DNA of 33,836 bases from Chryseobacterium sp. (lineage in GTDB: Bacteria > Bacteroidota > Bacteroidia > Flavobacteriales > Weeksellaceae). How positions within the stretch are numbered: the stretch's first letter is position 1; every line of letters begins with the position of its first letter. The DNA lies in assembly GCA_027492795.1 (NCBI GenBank), contig JAPUEB010000045.1:1-33836 (forward strand). Reading direction: 5' to 3'. The notes beneath the pieces are model-generated. The model had not been told where the DNA came from. It saw nothing but the letters and a program-made list of their open reading frames with translations, and searched no databases. Position numbers and translations under genes: made by a program. Below are positions 8,332 through 16,475 of the stretch, one piece after another.

Positions 8332-10641
8332 TCAAAAGAATTTTTTCAATCCTGTTTTCTCCTTCTCATGATAATACCCATACGCATACTTTTTACCATA
8401 GCGTGTATTCTCTTTTTTCACACCGTTCAGCACAAAAGACAAAGTTTTTATATGGTTTTCTTTTCGGAAATTATCCGCAAACTCGAGCATTTCTTTTTCG
8501 GTGTAATCTGCTTTTACCACATATAAAACCACATCTGCATGCTCCACCAAATGAATACTGTCGCTTACCAGCATTACTGGTGCAGAGTCAATCAGTACAT
8601 AATCGTACTTGGAGCTCAGGCTTTTCACCATTTCACCAAATTTAGGCATATCCAAAAGGTCGTTCGGATTCGGAGGGATACTGCCACTGATCATGATATC
8701 CAGATTTTTATTCATAGGTGAGGAAGCTATAAATCCTGAATAATTTTCGGTATCCGACACAAGATAATCGGACAATCCCTGCGAAGAATAGGATTGCAGA
8801 TAACGCTGAAGCTGCGGATTTCTAAGATCTGCACCTATAAGTATCACTTTGTTTTTACTGGCAAGTGTAAGAGCGGTGTTCATAGAGATTGTGGTTTTAC
8901 CTTCACCCTTAATAGATGAAGTGTACAAAATAACGCCACCCTTTTCCTTATTTTTAGTTTTTAATAAAAATTTTAGATTGGAAGCCAAAATACGGAAAGA
9001 TTCTGCATATACCGAGAAATCATTAGCACCCACAATTGCATTTTCACCATCGTGTAAGGGTACTTCTGTAAGTACAGAAGCTTCCGGAATAACGCCTGTA
9101 ATATCTTCCCTACGGTGTACTTTGGTATCCAGGGAGAATATACCGAACAAGACGAGCAACGGCAACATAAAACCAGCACCTAAAGCACCCAATACAATTT
9201 GGTTGCGGTTGGGTTTTACCTGCCCTACTGTATAAGCCGGATTTACTACCTTGGCTTTCGGAGCCGTAACCGCCAATGTAATAGCATTTTCTTCCCTTTT
9301 CTGGAGTAGATAAAGGTAAAGCTGCTCTTTTAGATTAAGTTCACGGTCAATACTCCTGAATATTTTTTCCTGGGTAGGAAATTTGCTGATTTTAGCACGA
9401 TCCGTACTTACCTGCTGCTGCAGACCGGCAATGCTGTTTGCCAAATTGTTTCTAGTATCGGCAAGGTTTCTGCGGATAATGTTTTTTAGAGAGGCGATTT
9501 CACGGTTCAATTCAATTACTGCCGGATTGGCATTGGTAGCCTGCTTTAAAGTAGCATTCCTTGTGATAACCAATTCATTGTACTGCGATATTAATGACTC
9601 CGTGGAAGGAGGTAGCCCAAGGTTACTGGGAATAAGGCCTTCACCAGTTGCTGCACCCGAGATAGAATTAAGCAAATCCAATTGGGTGCGGTACGCTACA
9701 ATTTGTTTGGTATTATCACTGGCATTTTGCAGAGAAAGCTGTGCCTGTGCCTCTAAATCGGCAATTTCGTTCTGACGCTTGAAACCTTCTTTTTGTTTTT
9801 CAACCCCCAAAAGGTCATTGGTGATAATGGATAATCGGTTGGTAATAAATTCCTGCGTATTGAGTGCTTCCTGATTTTTATCGTTCACACCGTCTATATT
9901 GTATTGGCGAACTACTTCATCCAAAATAGACTCCGATTTATAAGGCAATGGACCTACCATGGAGAGATCCATAATAAGCCCTTTGTTCTGCGGAATTTCT
10001 ACCTTCACCCAGCTTTCCAGCAAAGACACCGCTTGCTTGCTGTTTAAAATTTGAACTTTATAATCATTTGTAATAACTGACGTTGGCTTACCAACGAAAA
10101 CCGCTTTACCAAAAGGAAACTGATGCACCACGCCCAAACGGAATGTACCCGGAACACCAGAAAGTTTAAAGGAATTGTTTCCTACAGGCGATAAGGTATA
10201 TGATGCCCCCTGAAAATCAGGTTTGAACTCACGGATTTCTACATAAAACGGTGCATCTTTATACGCTTCCACTTCTTTTACTTTACCAATCGTAAAAACG
10301 CGGGAAAATAAATGAAGCTTCTGCGCCACTTTCTCTAAAATAGGTTTTGAAACAATGACGGTAGTTTCGGTTTGCAGTTCTTCATTACCGCTAACGCCCA
10401 TTCCTAGAGAATTCAAATCAGATAATGCTGAGGCGGAAACACCTTTGCTTTTGTTTTCGGAGAAGCGCAAAGTAGTTTTGGACAGATACTCCTTCTCCGC
10501 ATATCTAAGATAAATTTGTGCCGCCGCATAAAACAATGCCATACTGATGAGAAACCAATACCATCTCTTGAGATATTTAGCCACCTCCTTCTTGAAATTG
10601 ATTTTTTTGTTCTGCAAAGGCAGATTTTCAAGTAATTCCAT
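8332..10641 (-). CDS. Wzc-like polysaccharide co-polymerase and tyrosine autokinase
   Basis: This 769-residue inner-membrane protein has an N-terminal Wzz domain with TM1 near 28-46, a long periplasmic coiled-coil region (about 255-450) and TM2 near 481-503 after a Pro-rich approach. The cytoplasmic BY-kinase domain follows: Walker A KGEGKTT (578-584), Walker A' ILIGADLRNP (600-609) and Walker B VLIDSAP (682-688). The C-terminus carries a tyrosine cluster with Tyr748, 752, 754, 756 and 757, the expected autophosphorylation tail. Cycles of phosphorylation are known to control chain length and export together with Wza. The gene starts 3 nt after the wza stop. Length and layout match the fused Bacteroidota/proteobacterial form, not the split Firmicutes form. 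Confidence 0.95.
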   Translation of the reverse strand: MELLENLPLQNKKINFKKEVAKYLKRWYWFLISMALFYAAAQIYLRYAEKEYLSKTTLRFSENKSKGVSASALSDLNSLGMGVSGNEELQTETTVIVSKPILEKVAQKLHLFSRVFTIGKVKEVEAYKDAPFYVEIREFKPDFQGASYTLSPVGNNSFKLSGVPGTFRLGVVHQFPFGKAVFVGKPTSVITNDYKVQILNSKQAVSLLESWVKVEIPQNKGLIMDLSMVGPLPYKSESILDEVVRQYNIDGVNDKNQEALNTQEFITNRLSIITNDLLGVEKQKEGFKRQNEIADLEAQAQLSLQNASDNTKQIVAYRTQLDLLNSISGAATGEGLIPSNLGLPPSTESLISQYNELVITRNATLKQATNANPAVIELNREIASLKNIIRRNLADTRNNLANSIAGLQQQVSTDRAKISKFPTQEKIFRSIDRELNLKEQLYLYLLQKREENAITLAVTAPKAKVVNPAYTVGQVKPNRNQIVLGALGAGFMLPLLVLFGIFSLDTKVHRREDITGVIPEASVLTEVPLHDGENAIVGANDFSVYAESFRILASNLKFLLKTKNKEKGGVILYTSSIKGEGKTTISMNTALTLASKNKVILIGADLRNPQLQRYLQSYSSQGLSDYLVSDTENYSGFIASSPMNKNLDIMISGSIPPNPNDLLDMPKFGEMVKSLSSKYDYVLIDSAPVMLVSDSIHLVEHADVVLYVVKADYTEKEMLEFADNFRKENHIKTLSFVLNGVKKENTRYGKKYAYGYYHEKEKTGLKKFF

Positions 10642-10644
10642 GTG

Positions 10645-11433
10645 CTATTTTCTCGTTAAACTGATGATTAGGGTAAGCACAGCCAACGCTGCGCCTCCTA
10701 TTTGAAACCATAAAGCCCTGTTCGGATTATTATTGGCAGCTATTTGCCTGTTTTCATCAGGCTCCACATAAAGGATATCGTTTTGCTGCAAGTAATAATA
10801 AGGAGAGTTGGTAATTCCGGAGCTGGACAAATCTAGATTGACCACCAAATCCGCTCCACCGTCCTGTGCGCGGATAAGCTTCACCTTTTTTCTGTCGCCA
10901 CTTTCCGTCATATCACCTGCCAATGCCAATGCTTGAAAAACATTAAGCTTTTGTGAGGCACTTTCCTTCTGTCCCGGAGCTTTCACTTCGCCAAGAACAC
11001 TAATGTTGAAGTTTTTCAGAGATACAGAAACCAAAGGATCGGTAAGATATCTTTTAAGCCGGTTTTCCAAATCGCTTCGCAGCTGCGTTTGTGTCATCCC
11101 TTTTACGTACACCTCACCCAAAGTTGGAAAATTGATATTACCTTCCGGAGTTACCGTATATTCACTCGGAACCGTATTCGCACCACCAGATTTTGCTTCG
11201 GAATTCGTTTGGTTCATGGTATTGAGATTGAAGGGCCTCACCGCTATATTATCCAGTGCAGAAACCAAGATAAGAAGCTGGTCTCCTTCCTGTATATGCA
11301 GCCCTTCATATTTTGCCTTGGCAATTTCCTCATCGGGATTATGGGTGGACATATATACCATATTCTGCTTTGGCTTACATGCAAAAAAAAGCATGGCAAT
11401 GCAAAGCAGAAAAGCTATGTTTAGTAATTTCAT
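10645..11433 (-). CDS. Wza-like polysaccharide export lipoprotein
   Basis: This 262-residue outer-membrane export protein is the first gene of the operon. The start at 11433 is chosen over an upstream in-frame codon because it gives a clean lipoprotein signal (KLLNIAFLLCIAMLFFAC, lipidated Cys19). The Poly_export domain (YTVTPEGNINFPTLGEVYVKG) and a SLBB-like segment (ISVLGEVKAPGQ) follow. The C-terminus is a hydrophobic helix near 242-258 ending LTRK. This fits a Wza-type membrane-spanning helix, though a Bacteroidota inner-membrane-type anchor is an alternative. It is followed directly by wzc, its usual partner. A TAnnTTTG box lies 18 nt upstream of the ATG. Confidence 0.93.
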   Translation of the reverse strand: MKLLNIAFLLCIAMLFFACKPKQNMVYMSTHNPDEEIAKAKYEGLHIQEGDQLLILVSALDNIAVRPFNLNTMNQTNSEAKSGGANTVPSEYTVTPEGNINFPTLGEVYVKGMTQTQLRSDLENRLKRYLTDPLVSVSLKNFNISVLGEVKAPGQKESASQKLNVFQALALAGDMTESGDRKKVKLIRAQDGGADLVVNLDLSSSGITNSPYYYLQQNDILYVEPDENRQIAANNNPNRALWFQIGGAALAVLTLIISLTRK

Positions 11434-11451
11434 TTCTTTTTTTAATCGCTG

Positions 11452-11485
11452 CAAATGTAAGAATTTTCTACATTTCTTACCACAA
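11452..11485 (-). promoter_or_regulatory. Candidate promoter of the polysaccharide operon
   Basis: On the minus strand, TACATTTG (plus 11452-11459) matches the Bacteroidota -7 box TAnnTTTG. TTG at plus 11483-11485 lies 23 nt upstream, the longest spacing normally accepted. The box is 18 nt before the wza start codon, the same short-leader arrangement as the promoter at 26216. Confidence 0.5.
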
Positions 11486-11647
11486 ACTACAAGATAATTC
11501 CTGTAGTTACCAAAACAAAAGCACCTGTGCAACTTGCTAAAAAAATGCAGAAAACAGCTATAATAGAAAAAAGCATTACAAATATTTAGATCTATTTAAA
11601 AATTTAAACTCAAAATGGAATTAGAGTAAAAAAAAGCATAAAACAGA

Positions 11648-11670
11648 AAAGCAGCCGAAAGAGCTGCTTT
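11648..11670 (-). terminator. Intrinsic terminator after the outer-membrane protein gene
   Basis: A perfect 8-bp stem AAAGCAGC/GCTGCTTT with a 7-nt loop is followed on the minus strand by a T-rich run. It lies 57 nt past the stop of 11727-12371 and separates it from the polysaccharide operon. Confidence 0.75.
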
Positions 11671-11726
11671 GTGTAATCATTTATTTAAAAAAAGGGGTAT
11701 TCAATATTTATCAATTGAATAGTGAA

Positions 11727-12371
11727 TTATTTATTTGTACCAAAAATATAGTTGATTCCTGCACCCAACTGGTAATTGTAAGTTTTTTGGAGAGTATAAT
11801 TATCGTATGCCTTTGTAAAACCATGATCATACCTCAAATATCCTTCAAAATTTTCAGTAAACCTGTAGCCACCGCCAACAGATGCAGCCAAATTGAATTT
11901 TTTGTGATGACCTTCAGCAGCGATATCCTGTGGATTATACACCGCTCCTTCTCTTTTTTCTGAAACTGCAAATCCGAACTTTGGACCCGCCATTACAAAG
12001 AGGTTTTTGTTAGTATTTTCCTTGTTAAAACCAAAATAATACTTCAAATACAGCGGAACATTGATGTAGCTGAAATGAAATTTTTGATCTCCTTTAGGTT
12101 CTTTTGCGTTTTCTCCCTCCATACTGAACTCCAGCTGCGGTACAAAATAAATATTGTTTTCTACCCTGCTGTTTAAAGGAATTTGTGCAAAAACACCAAT
12201 TGCAGGAGCAATACGTGCTTTAGAATAATCGTGGATTCCTCTGATGTTGGATTGATGTACCTTTAATGTGGCACCAAACTGAATTGTTGATAGATTGTCG
12301 TTCCCTGCGTTTTCCTGCGCAAAAACAAATCCGGTTGCCATGAATGCGGCGAACAATAAATTTTTCTTCAT
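11727..12371 (-). CDS. Outer-membrane beta-barrel protein, small porin-like
   Basis: This 214-residue protein has a Sec signal peptide (KKNLLFAAFMATGFVFA, cut before QEN) and alternating amphipathic strands with aromatic girdles. It ends in a strand of the pattern YNYQLGAGINYIF, typical of 8-stranded barrels of the OmpW/OprF-like PorT/PF13568 type found throughout Bacteroidota. The start at 12371 is chosen for the signal peptide; an in-frame extension to 12527 has no signal and is AT-rich. It is a single-gene unit with its own terminator. The ligand or function is unknown, and nothing shows it belongs to the polysaccharide system next door. Confidence 0.85.
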   Translation of the reverse strand: MKKNLLFAAFMATGFVFAQENAGNDNLSTIQFGATLKVHQSNIRGIHDYSKARIAPAIGVFAQIPLNSRVENNIYFVPQLEFSMEGENAKEPKGDQKFHFSYINVPLYLKYYFGFNKENTNKNLFVMAGPKFGFAVSEKREGAVYNPQDIAAEGHHKKFNLAASVGGGYRFTENFEGYLRYDHGFTKAYDNYTLQKTYNYQLGAGINYIFGTNK

Positions 12372-12701
12372 AATAAGAGATTTTTGACTTTTTTTTGCAA
12401 TAATAGTAAAAAATAGTGTATAAAAAATATTTTTTCCAAATCCTTCACGAAAAACCCCACAAAACCTAAAAGACTTTTGAAATTTTTTATTGATATAATA
12501 AAGTATCAGAAATTCTTCTTTCCCCAAAACTACTGCAAGGAAAATTTATCTAAAAATCAATCAAAATTACACCCTTTAACGATTTAAGAAATTAATTTTG
12601 ATGATTTTTTGTGGCCTGTTATTGATATGAACTGTCAATATTAACGAAAATTACAAAAATTGGCTTATAATTTCTTAAATTTGAAGAAATAAAAAACCAG
12701 T
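12372..12701. other. 330-bp divergent intergenic region between the OMP gene and glyA
   Basis: This is an AT-rich spacer from which the OMP gene and glyA are read outward. Apart from the TAnnTTTG box next to glyA (12676-12683) I see no hairpin, repeat or coding signal. The OMP promoter was not found with confidence. Confidence 0.6.
12676..12683 (+). promoter_or_regulatory. TAnnTTTG -7 box upstream of glyA
   Basis: TAAATTTG lies 18 nt before the glyA ATG at 12702, the spacing seen at other promoters here. No TTG occurs at 17-23 nt upstream (the nearest is at 13 nt), so only the -7 element is supported. Confidence 0.45.
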
Positions 12702-13973
12702 ATGAACAACGACATTATTTTTGAATTAATTGAAAAGGAAAGACAGCGCCAAACCCACGGAATTGAACTGATAGCTTCGGAAAATTTTGTATCCGAAAAC
12801 GTGATGAAAGCCATGGGAAGCGTTTTAACCAATAAATATGCGGAAGGCTATCCCGGAAGAAGATATTACGGCGGTTGCGAAGTTGTGGACGAAGTAGAAA
12901 CTTTGGCGATTGACCGCGCAAAACAACTCTTCGGGATTGAATATGCGAATGTTCAGCCACACTCTGGTTCCCAGGCGAATGCTGCCATTTATTTGGCGGT
13001 TTTGAAGCCGGGAGATTCCATTTTGGGACTGGATTTATCAATGGGCGGCCACTTAACGCATGGAAGTTTCGTAAATTTTTCCGGGATTCAATATAAAGCA
13101 AATTTCTATGGTGTTGATAGAGAATCGGGAAGAATCGATTACGATGCGATGCGCCAAAAAGCCTTGGAAGTAAAACCAAAAATGTTAATAGCAGGTTTTT
13201 CGGCATATTCCAGAGATTTAGATTACAAAAAATACCGTGAAATTGCAGATGAAGTTGGTGCGACACTTTGGGCAGACATCGCGCATCCTGCAGGTTTAAT
13301 CGCAAAAGGATTGCTAAATTCTCCATTTGAACATTGCCACGTTGTAACCACGACGACTCACAAAACGTTGCGCGGACCAAGAGGCGGATTAATAATGATG
13401 GGCAAAGATTTTGAAAATACGTACGGACATACAACGCCTAAAGGAGAAACCAAAATGATGAGCGCAGTTCTGGACAGTGCAGTTTTTCCCGGAATTCAAG
13501 GCGGCCCTTTGGAGCACGTGATTGCAGGAAAAGCAGTAGCTTTTGGTGAAGCGATTGACGGAAAATTTGAAACCTACGCAAAACAAGTCATTGCAAATGC
13601 GCAAGCTTTGGCAAAAGCGATGATAGATCTGGATTTCCATATTGTGAGCGGCGGAACAGATAACCACTTGATGTTGGTAGATTTGCGCAACAAAAACGTT
13701 AATGGAAAAGAAACTGAAAAAGCTTTGGTTCAAGCCGATATTACCTGTAACAAAAATATGGTTCCTTTTGATGATAAAACAGCGTTTACAACTTCCGGAA
13801 TTCGTCTCGGAACCGCGGCAGTTACAACCAGAGGTTTGAAAGAAAACGATATGCAGACCATTGCCGAACTTATCAACGAAGTGGTGATGAACATTAAAGA
13901 CGACAACGTGATTTCATCTGTCCGCAAAAAAGTGAATGAATTGATGGATGCGAAACCGTTGTTTCAATATTAA
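12702..13973 (+). CDS. glyA: Serine hydroxymethyltransferase
   Basis: This PLP enzyme interconverts serine and glycine with transfer of a one-carbon unit to tetrahydrofolate; it supplies 5,10-methylene-THF for thymidylate and purines. The full length of 423 residues is usual. Visible motifs are [10 protein letters not shown] (22-31), [13 protein letters not shown] (46-58), the GGHLTHG loop (115-121), DIAHPAG (192-198) and the PLP-lysine segment [16 protein letters not shown] with Lys221. It is transcribed alone; the next gene is 400 bp away beyond a repeat-filled gap. Codon use is richer in G/C than the surrounding spacer, as expected of a well-expressed core gene. Confidence 0.98.
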   Translation: MNNDIIFELIEKERQRQTHGIELIASENFVSENVMKAMGSVLTNKYAEGYPGRRYYGGCEVVDEVETLAIDRAKQLFGIEYANVQPHSGSQANAAIYLAVLKPGDSILGLDLSMGGHLTHGSFVNFSGIQYKANFYGVDRESGRIDYDAMRQKALEVKPKMLIAGFSAYSRDLDYKKYREIADEVGATLWADIAHPAGLIAKGLLNSPFEHCHVVTTTTHKTLRGPRGGLIMMGKDFENTYGHTTPKGETKMMSAVLDSAVFPGIQGGPLEHVIAGKAVAFGEAIDGKFETYAKQVIANAQALAKAMIDLDFHIVSGGTDNHLMLVDLRNKNVNGKETEKALVQADITCNKNMVPFDDKTAFTTSGIRLGTAAVTTRGLKENDMQTIAELINEVVMNIKDDNVISSVRKKVNELMDAKPLFQY

Positions 13974-14370
13974 AATAGGATGAGGTAAAGGATGAGGTTG
14001 AGATGAAGGAAGAGTAAAAGATTTATCAATTAAGTTTTTTACTTTTCCTTATATTTTTAAATGATTGCACAATGTATTGCCTAATCGGAAATTAATTTTC
14101 TTCGTTTTCCCCTATTCCTACAGGGAGCGAAGAAAATCAATTTCCTCCTTTAGGGACGGGGAAAAGAAATTGATTTTCAATATATCACAATTATATTAGA
14201 TAAAACCTTGAGTAATCATCTATTTTTTATTTTTATTAAATCCTCCTCCATCTTTTCAACCTTTACCTAAACCTAAACCTTTACCTAAATCTAAACATTA
14301 TCCTTTACCTTTACCTTTACCTTTACCTTTACCTTTACCTTTACCTTTACCTCAACCTAAACATAATCCT
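13974..14370. other. 397-bp repeat-filled gap between glyA and recX
   Basis: The gap begins with GATGAGGTNAAG-like units (13979-14010) directly after glyA. It then holds the palindromic element at 14071-14184 and ends with the CCTNAA/CCTTTA hexamer tract that runs into recX. The tract's sense relative to the first units makes the gap an overall loose inverted repeat (GAGGTTGAG versus CTCAACCT). Confidence 0.7.
14071..14184. repeat. Palindromic dispersed repeat, copy 1 (AAATTGATTTTC family)
   Basis: AATGTATTGCCTAATCGGAAATT leads into three alternating copies of the motif AAATTGATTTTCTTCG separated by CCCC/GGGG blocks, so several alternative hairpins are possible. A second copy at 25386-25498 matches along its length with the same leader (AATGTATTACATAAACGGAAATT) and the same end (TTGATTTTCAATATA). 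A fragment lies at 28398-28452. Confidence 0.85.
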
Positions 14371-14390
14371 TTGCCTCAACCTAAATCCTA
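14255..14390. repeat. Hexamer tandem repeat (CCTTTA/CCTAAA/CCTCAA) upstream of and into recX
   Basis: CCTAAA and CCTTTA hexamers run almost unbroken, with eight consecutive CCTTTA units at about 14302-14349. The last degenerate units (CCTCAACCTAAA) lie within the first codons of recX. In the recX frame the tract would read (Leu-Pro)n. A related CCTCAA tract precedes the gene at 16804-17214. Confidence 0.9.
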
Positions 14391-14838
14391 CACTTTTGAA
14401 GAAATCAAGCAGAAAATGGTAAACTACTGCGTTTATCAGGACCGCTGTCACTACGAAGTGGAGCAAAAGATGCGGGATTTCCTGTTAATTCCCGAAGCAA
14501 AAGATGAAATTATAATTTATCTAATTAAAGAAAATTATCTGAATGAAGAACGATTTACCAGAAGCTATATTCGTGGAAAATTCTACATGAAATCTTGGGG
14601 AAGAACAAAAATCCGGTTGAATTTAAAACAAAAAGGAATTTCCGAAAAACTGATTGCAAAATGTATGGATGAAATTGATGAAAAAGACTACTCGAAAACA
14701 ATTCAAAAAATTTGGGAAGATTATTATGCAAAACAAAAAGGATTGAAGGATTATCAAAGGAAAATAAAGACGACGCGGTATTTGATGAGCCGTGGGTTTG
14801 AATTTGAAGAAATTCAAAAAAATGTAGATGAAGAATAA
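14371..14838 (+). CDS. recX: RecX-family regulator of RecA
   Basis: RecX binds RecA filaments and limits recombinase activity. The protein (about 155 aa from the TTG at 14371) has the three tandem three-helix repeats: YTFEEIKQKMVNYCVYQDRCHYEVEQKM, YLIKENYLNEERFTRSYIRGKF with the conserved Lys-rich WGRTKIRLNLKQKGI, and a third ending YLMSRGFEFEEIQK. The start is uncertain. The first ATG in frame (14416) would cut off the conserved YTFEEIKQK helix. The frame stays open to about 14212 through the hexamer repeat with no ATG. TTG at 14371 is the best available start, so the 5' end appears remodelled by the repeat. Confidence 0.88.
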   Translation: MPQPKSYTFEEIKQKMVNYCVYQDRCHYEVEQKMRDFLLIPEAKDEIIIYLIKENYLNEERFTRSYIRGKFYMKSWGRTKIRLNLKQKGISEKLIAKCMDEIDEKDYSKTIQKIWEDYYAKQKGLKDYQRKIKTTRYLMSRGFEFEEIQKNVDEE

Positions 14839-14892
14839 ATAATAACAAACCAATCAATAATACTTTAAACTATGGCAACTTAGTTTAGGTAG

Positions 14893-14924
14893 CATTATAG
14901 GATCTTCAATTGTAAGCTATAATG
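14893..14924 (+). promoter_or_regulatory. 8-bp hairpin enclosing the start codon of the TrpF-like gene
   Basis: CATTATAG (14893-14900) pairs perfectly with CTATAATG (14917-14924). The second arm contains the ATG at 14922. If formed in mRNA it would hide the initiation codon. A chance dyad is possible in AT-rich DNA. Confidence 0.35.
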
Positions 14925-15578
14925 AAAAATATCCCACGAGTAAAAATTTGCTGCATCAGCAGTATTGAAGAAGCAAAACTCGCCATTGATTGTGGTGCTT
15001 CAGCATTAGGACTGGTCGGAAAAATGCCAAGTGGTCCCGGTGTGATTTCTGATGAAATGATTTTTGAAATTTCAAAATCGGTTCCACCGCCAATTTCTAC
15101 TTTTTTACTGACGAGCGAAACGAGCGCAGAAGAAATTATTGAACATTATAAAAAAGTGCAAACCTCAACCATCCAAATTGTAGATGAATTACAGGAACGC
15201 GATTACGAGAAAATTCGCAGAGAACTTCCGAGTATAAAATTGGTTCAGGTGATTCACGTTATTGATGAAAATTCGGTTCAGGAAGCGATAGAAATTTCAA
15301 AATTTGTAGATGCAATTCTTTTGGACAGCGGAAATCCGAATTTGGAAGTGAAAGTTTTAGGCGGAACAGGAAAAACACATAATTGGGATTTGAGCAAAAA
15401 AATCCGTGAATCTGTTGATATTCCGATATTTTTAGCAGGCGGAATCACGAAAGACAATGTGAAGGAAGCAATAGAAAAAGTTCAACCTTTCGGATTGGAT
15501 TTGTGCAGCAGCGTTCGCACGGACGGAAAGCTGGATGCCGATAAATTGAAAGCGTTTTTTGAGGCGATTCGCTTTTAA
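14922..15578 (+). CDS. TrpF-like phosphoribosylanthranilate isomerase
   Basis: This 218-residue TIM barrel has the TrpF pattern: VKICCISS with the catalytic Cys10 in the KIC motif, the general-acid Asp135 in AILLDSGNPN, GGTG (147-150), the phosphate-binding FLAGGI segment (170-175) and GLDLCSSVRT where TrpF normally has VDVSSGVE. It would catalyse the Amadori isomerisation of PRA to CdRP in tryptophan synthesis. No other trp gene is near, and the changes KICG to KICC and SSGVE to SSVRT suggest a paralogue that may have another substrate. A second trpF within a trp operon elsewhere would support that. Confidence 0.8.
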   Translation: MKNIPRVKICCISSIEEAKLAIDCGASALGLVGKMPSGPGVISDEMIFEISKSVPPPISTFLLTSETSAEEIIEHYKKVQTSTIQIVDELQERDYEKIRRELPSIKLVQVIHVIDENSVQEAIEISKFVDAILLDSGNPNLEVKVLGGTGKTHNWDLSKKIRESVDIPIFLAGGITKDNVKEAIEKVQPFGLDLCSSVRTDGKLDADKLKAFFEAIRF

Positions 15579-15619
15579 TTGTGATTTTAAAACCTTACTA
15601 TTGCAAAAAAATAAACAAC

Positions 15620-15916
15620 ATGAGCAACAAAAAAAGATATAAAAAACAGATTCTAAAATCGTTGAAAAACCTCGCATTTTCCGAACATCATTTGTTGGAA
15701 ACAATGACCAATTTAATGCTTTTAAAAGAAGCCAAGAAAAATAATATTGAGTTCAAAAAAGGTGACACCTTCTCTTTTGAAGACAATATTTTTGATTACA
15801 GCGAAGATAAAAATGTGCGAAAAATCGCCAAACTCCGCAAAAAAATGCTGAAAACAATGAATAAATTGGTGGAGAAGAATAATTTTAAGGATAAGCAGAT
15901 TGATTTTTTGGCGTAA
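15620..15916 (+). CDS. Small conserved-looking protein of unknown function
   Basis: This is a 98-residue, Lys-rich, probably helical protein with no signal peptide or membrane segment. The ATG at 15620 is preferred to an upstream one at 15581 because the first residues of the longer form overlap the trpF-like end and look like spacer. It starts 42 nt after the trpF-like gene on the same strand and could be cotranscribed. I do not recognise the family; the cluster of charged residues suggests a cytosolic protein, possibly nucleic-acid binding, but nothing proves that. Confidence 0.65.
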   Translation: MSNKKRYKKQILKSLKNLAFSEHHLLETMTNLMLLKEAKKNNIEFKKGDTFSFEDNIFDYSEDKNVRKIAKLRKKMLKTMNKLVEKNNFKDKQIDFLA

Positions 15917-15928
15917 AATATCTTCTTA

Positions 15929-16125
15929 CTTTTGTCTTAATACAAAAGTAACAAAAAATCAAGACTGGATTTTTTTGCTAAAATTTCCAAATATTTTCTA
16001 AAATTTCCAAAACTCGGGCGGAAACTTGATTTTGCTATTTAAGAAGATTTTTGCCGCCACTCAAACAATGGAAATTTCTTAACGAAAATATTTTGAAATT
16101 TCTTAACGCAAAAAACTCCTAGGTC
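15929..16125. repeat. Long-hairpin element, copy A
   Basis: This element of about 200 bp is shared with 17820-18044 and 21128-21323. It opens with the small hairpin CTTTTGT-cttaat-ACAAAAG, then ATCAAGACTGGATTTTTTTGCTAA, and closes with CTTAACGCAAAAAACTCCTAGGTC. Between them the arms pair: 15981-15998 with 16084-16101 (17 of 18), 16001-16009 with 16069-16077, and GGCGG 16017-16021 with CCGCC 16054-16058. The arms differ in sequence from those of the other copies but keep pairing. With the ends, the whole element is one long stem-loop. Confidence 0.85.
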
Positions 16126-16193
16126 AAAAATTTACCAACTCAATTTTTAGTACAAAATTTTAGATTTAAGTAGATTAATTTGATTTAACCTTT

Positions 16194-16227
16194 TTGATTT
16201 TATTTCGATTAAAAAATTGTAGTTTTG
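16194..16227 (+). promoter_or_regulatory. Promoter of the toxin-antitoxin operon
   Basis: TTG (16194-16196) and TAGTTTTG (16220-16227, matching TAnnTTTG) are separated by 23 nt. The box ends 20 nt before the antitoxin ATG at 16248. This fits the Bacteroidota consensus with a short leader. Confidence 0.55.
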
Positions 16228-16247
16228 AATCTGAAAATCAACACAAA

Positions 16248-16475
16248 ATGGAAACTATAAATATTACCGCAGACATTAAAGATAAATCTCAAATGGATGC
16301 TTTGAAAGCATTTTTAAAAGCATTAAAAATTAAGTTTGAGATTGAAAAAAAGGAAGAAAAGCCTTATAATCCGGAGTTTGTCGCAAAAATTATGGAAAGT
16401 CGCGCTCAATATGAAAGAGGCGAGTTTACCCGTGTGAAATCTGAAGATTTGGAAGATTTTTTAGGTTTAAAATAA
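16248..16475 (+). CDS. DUF2683-type antitoxin of a Txe/YoeB module
   Basis: This is a 75-residue acidic, helical protein. The N-terminal METINITADIKDKSQMDALKAFLKALKIKFEI is characteristic of the small DUF2683 proteins that precede Txe/YoeB toxins in Flavobacteria. The C-terminal tail (PYNPEFVAKIMES...VKSEDLEDFLGLK) is the probable toxin-wrapping segment. The ATG at 16248 is chosen; an in-frame extension upstream would run over the promoter. Its stop overlaps the toxin ATG by one base (TAATG), so the two are translationally coupled. Such antitoxins usually repress their own operon. Confidence 0.85.
   Translation: METINITADIKDKSQMDALKAFLKALKIKFEIEKKEEKPYNPEFVAKIMESRAQYERGEFTRVKSEDLEDFLGLK

Noticed and set aside
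8330-8335. TTG start for the Wzx gene
   Set aside because: An ATG two codons later opens the usual MSLKEQ and begins right after the wzc stop.
12371-12527. N-terminal extension of the outer-membrane protein
   Set aside because: It would bury the signal peptide, and the extension is AT-rich spacer without conserved-looking sequence.
14255-14370. Expressed Leu-Pro repeat protein upstream of recX
   Set aside because: The frame is open but has no ATG or GTG before the tract, so translation is unsupported.
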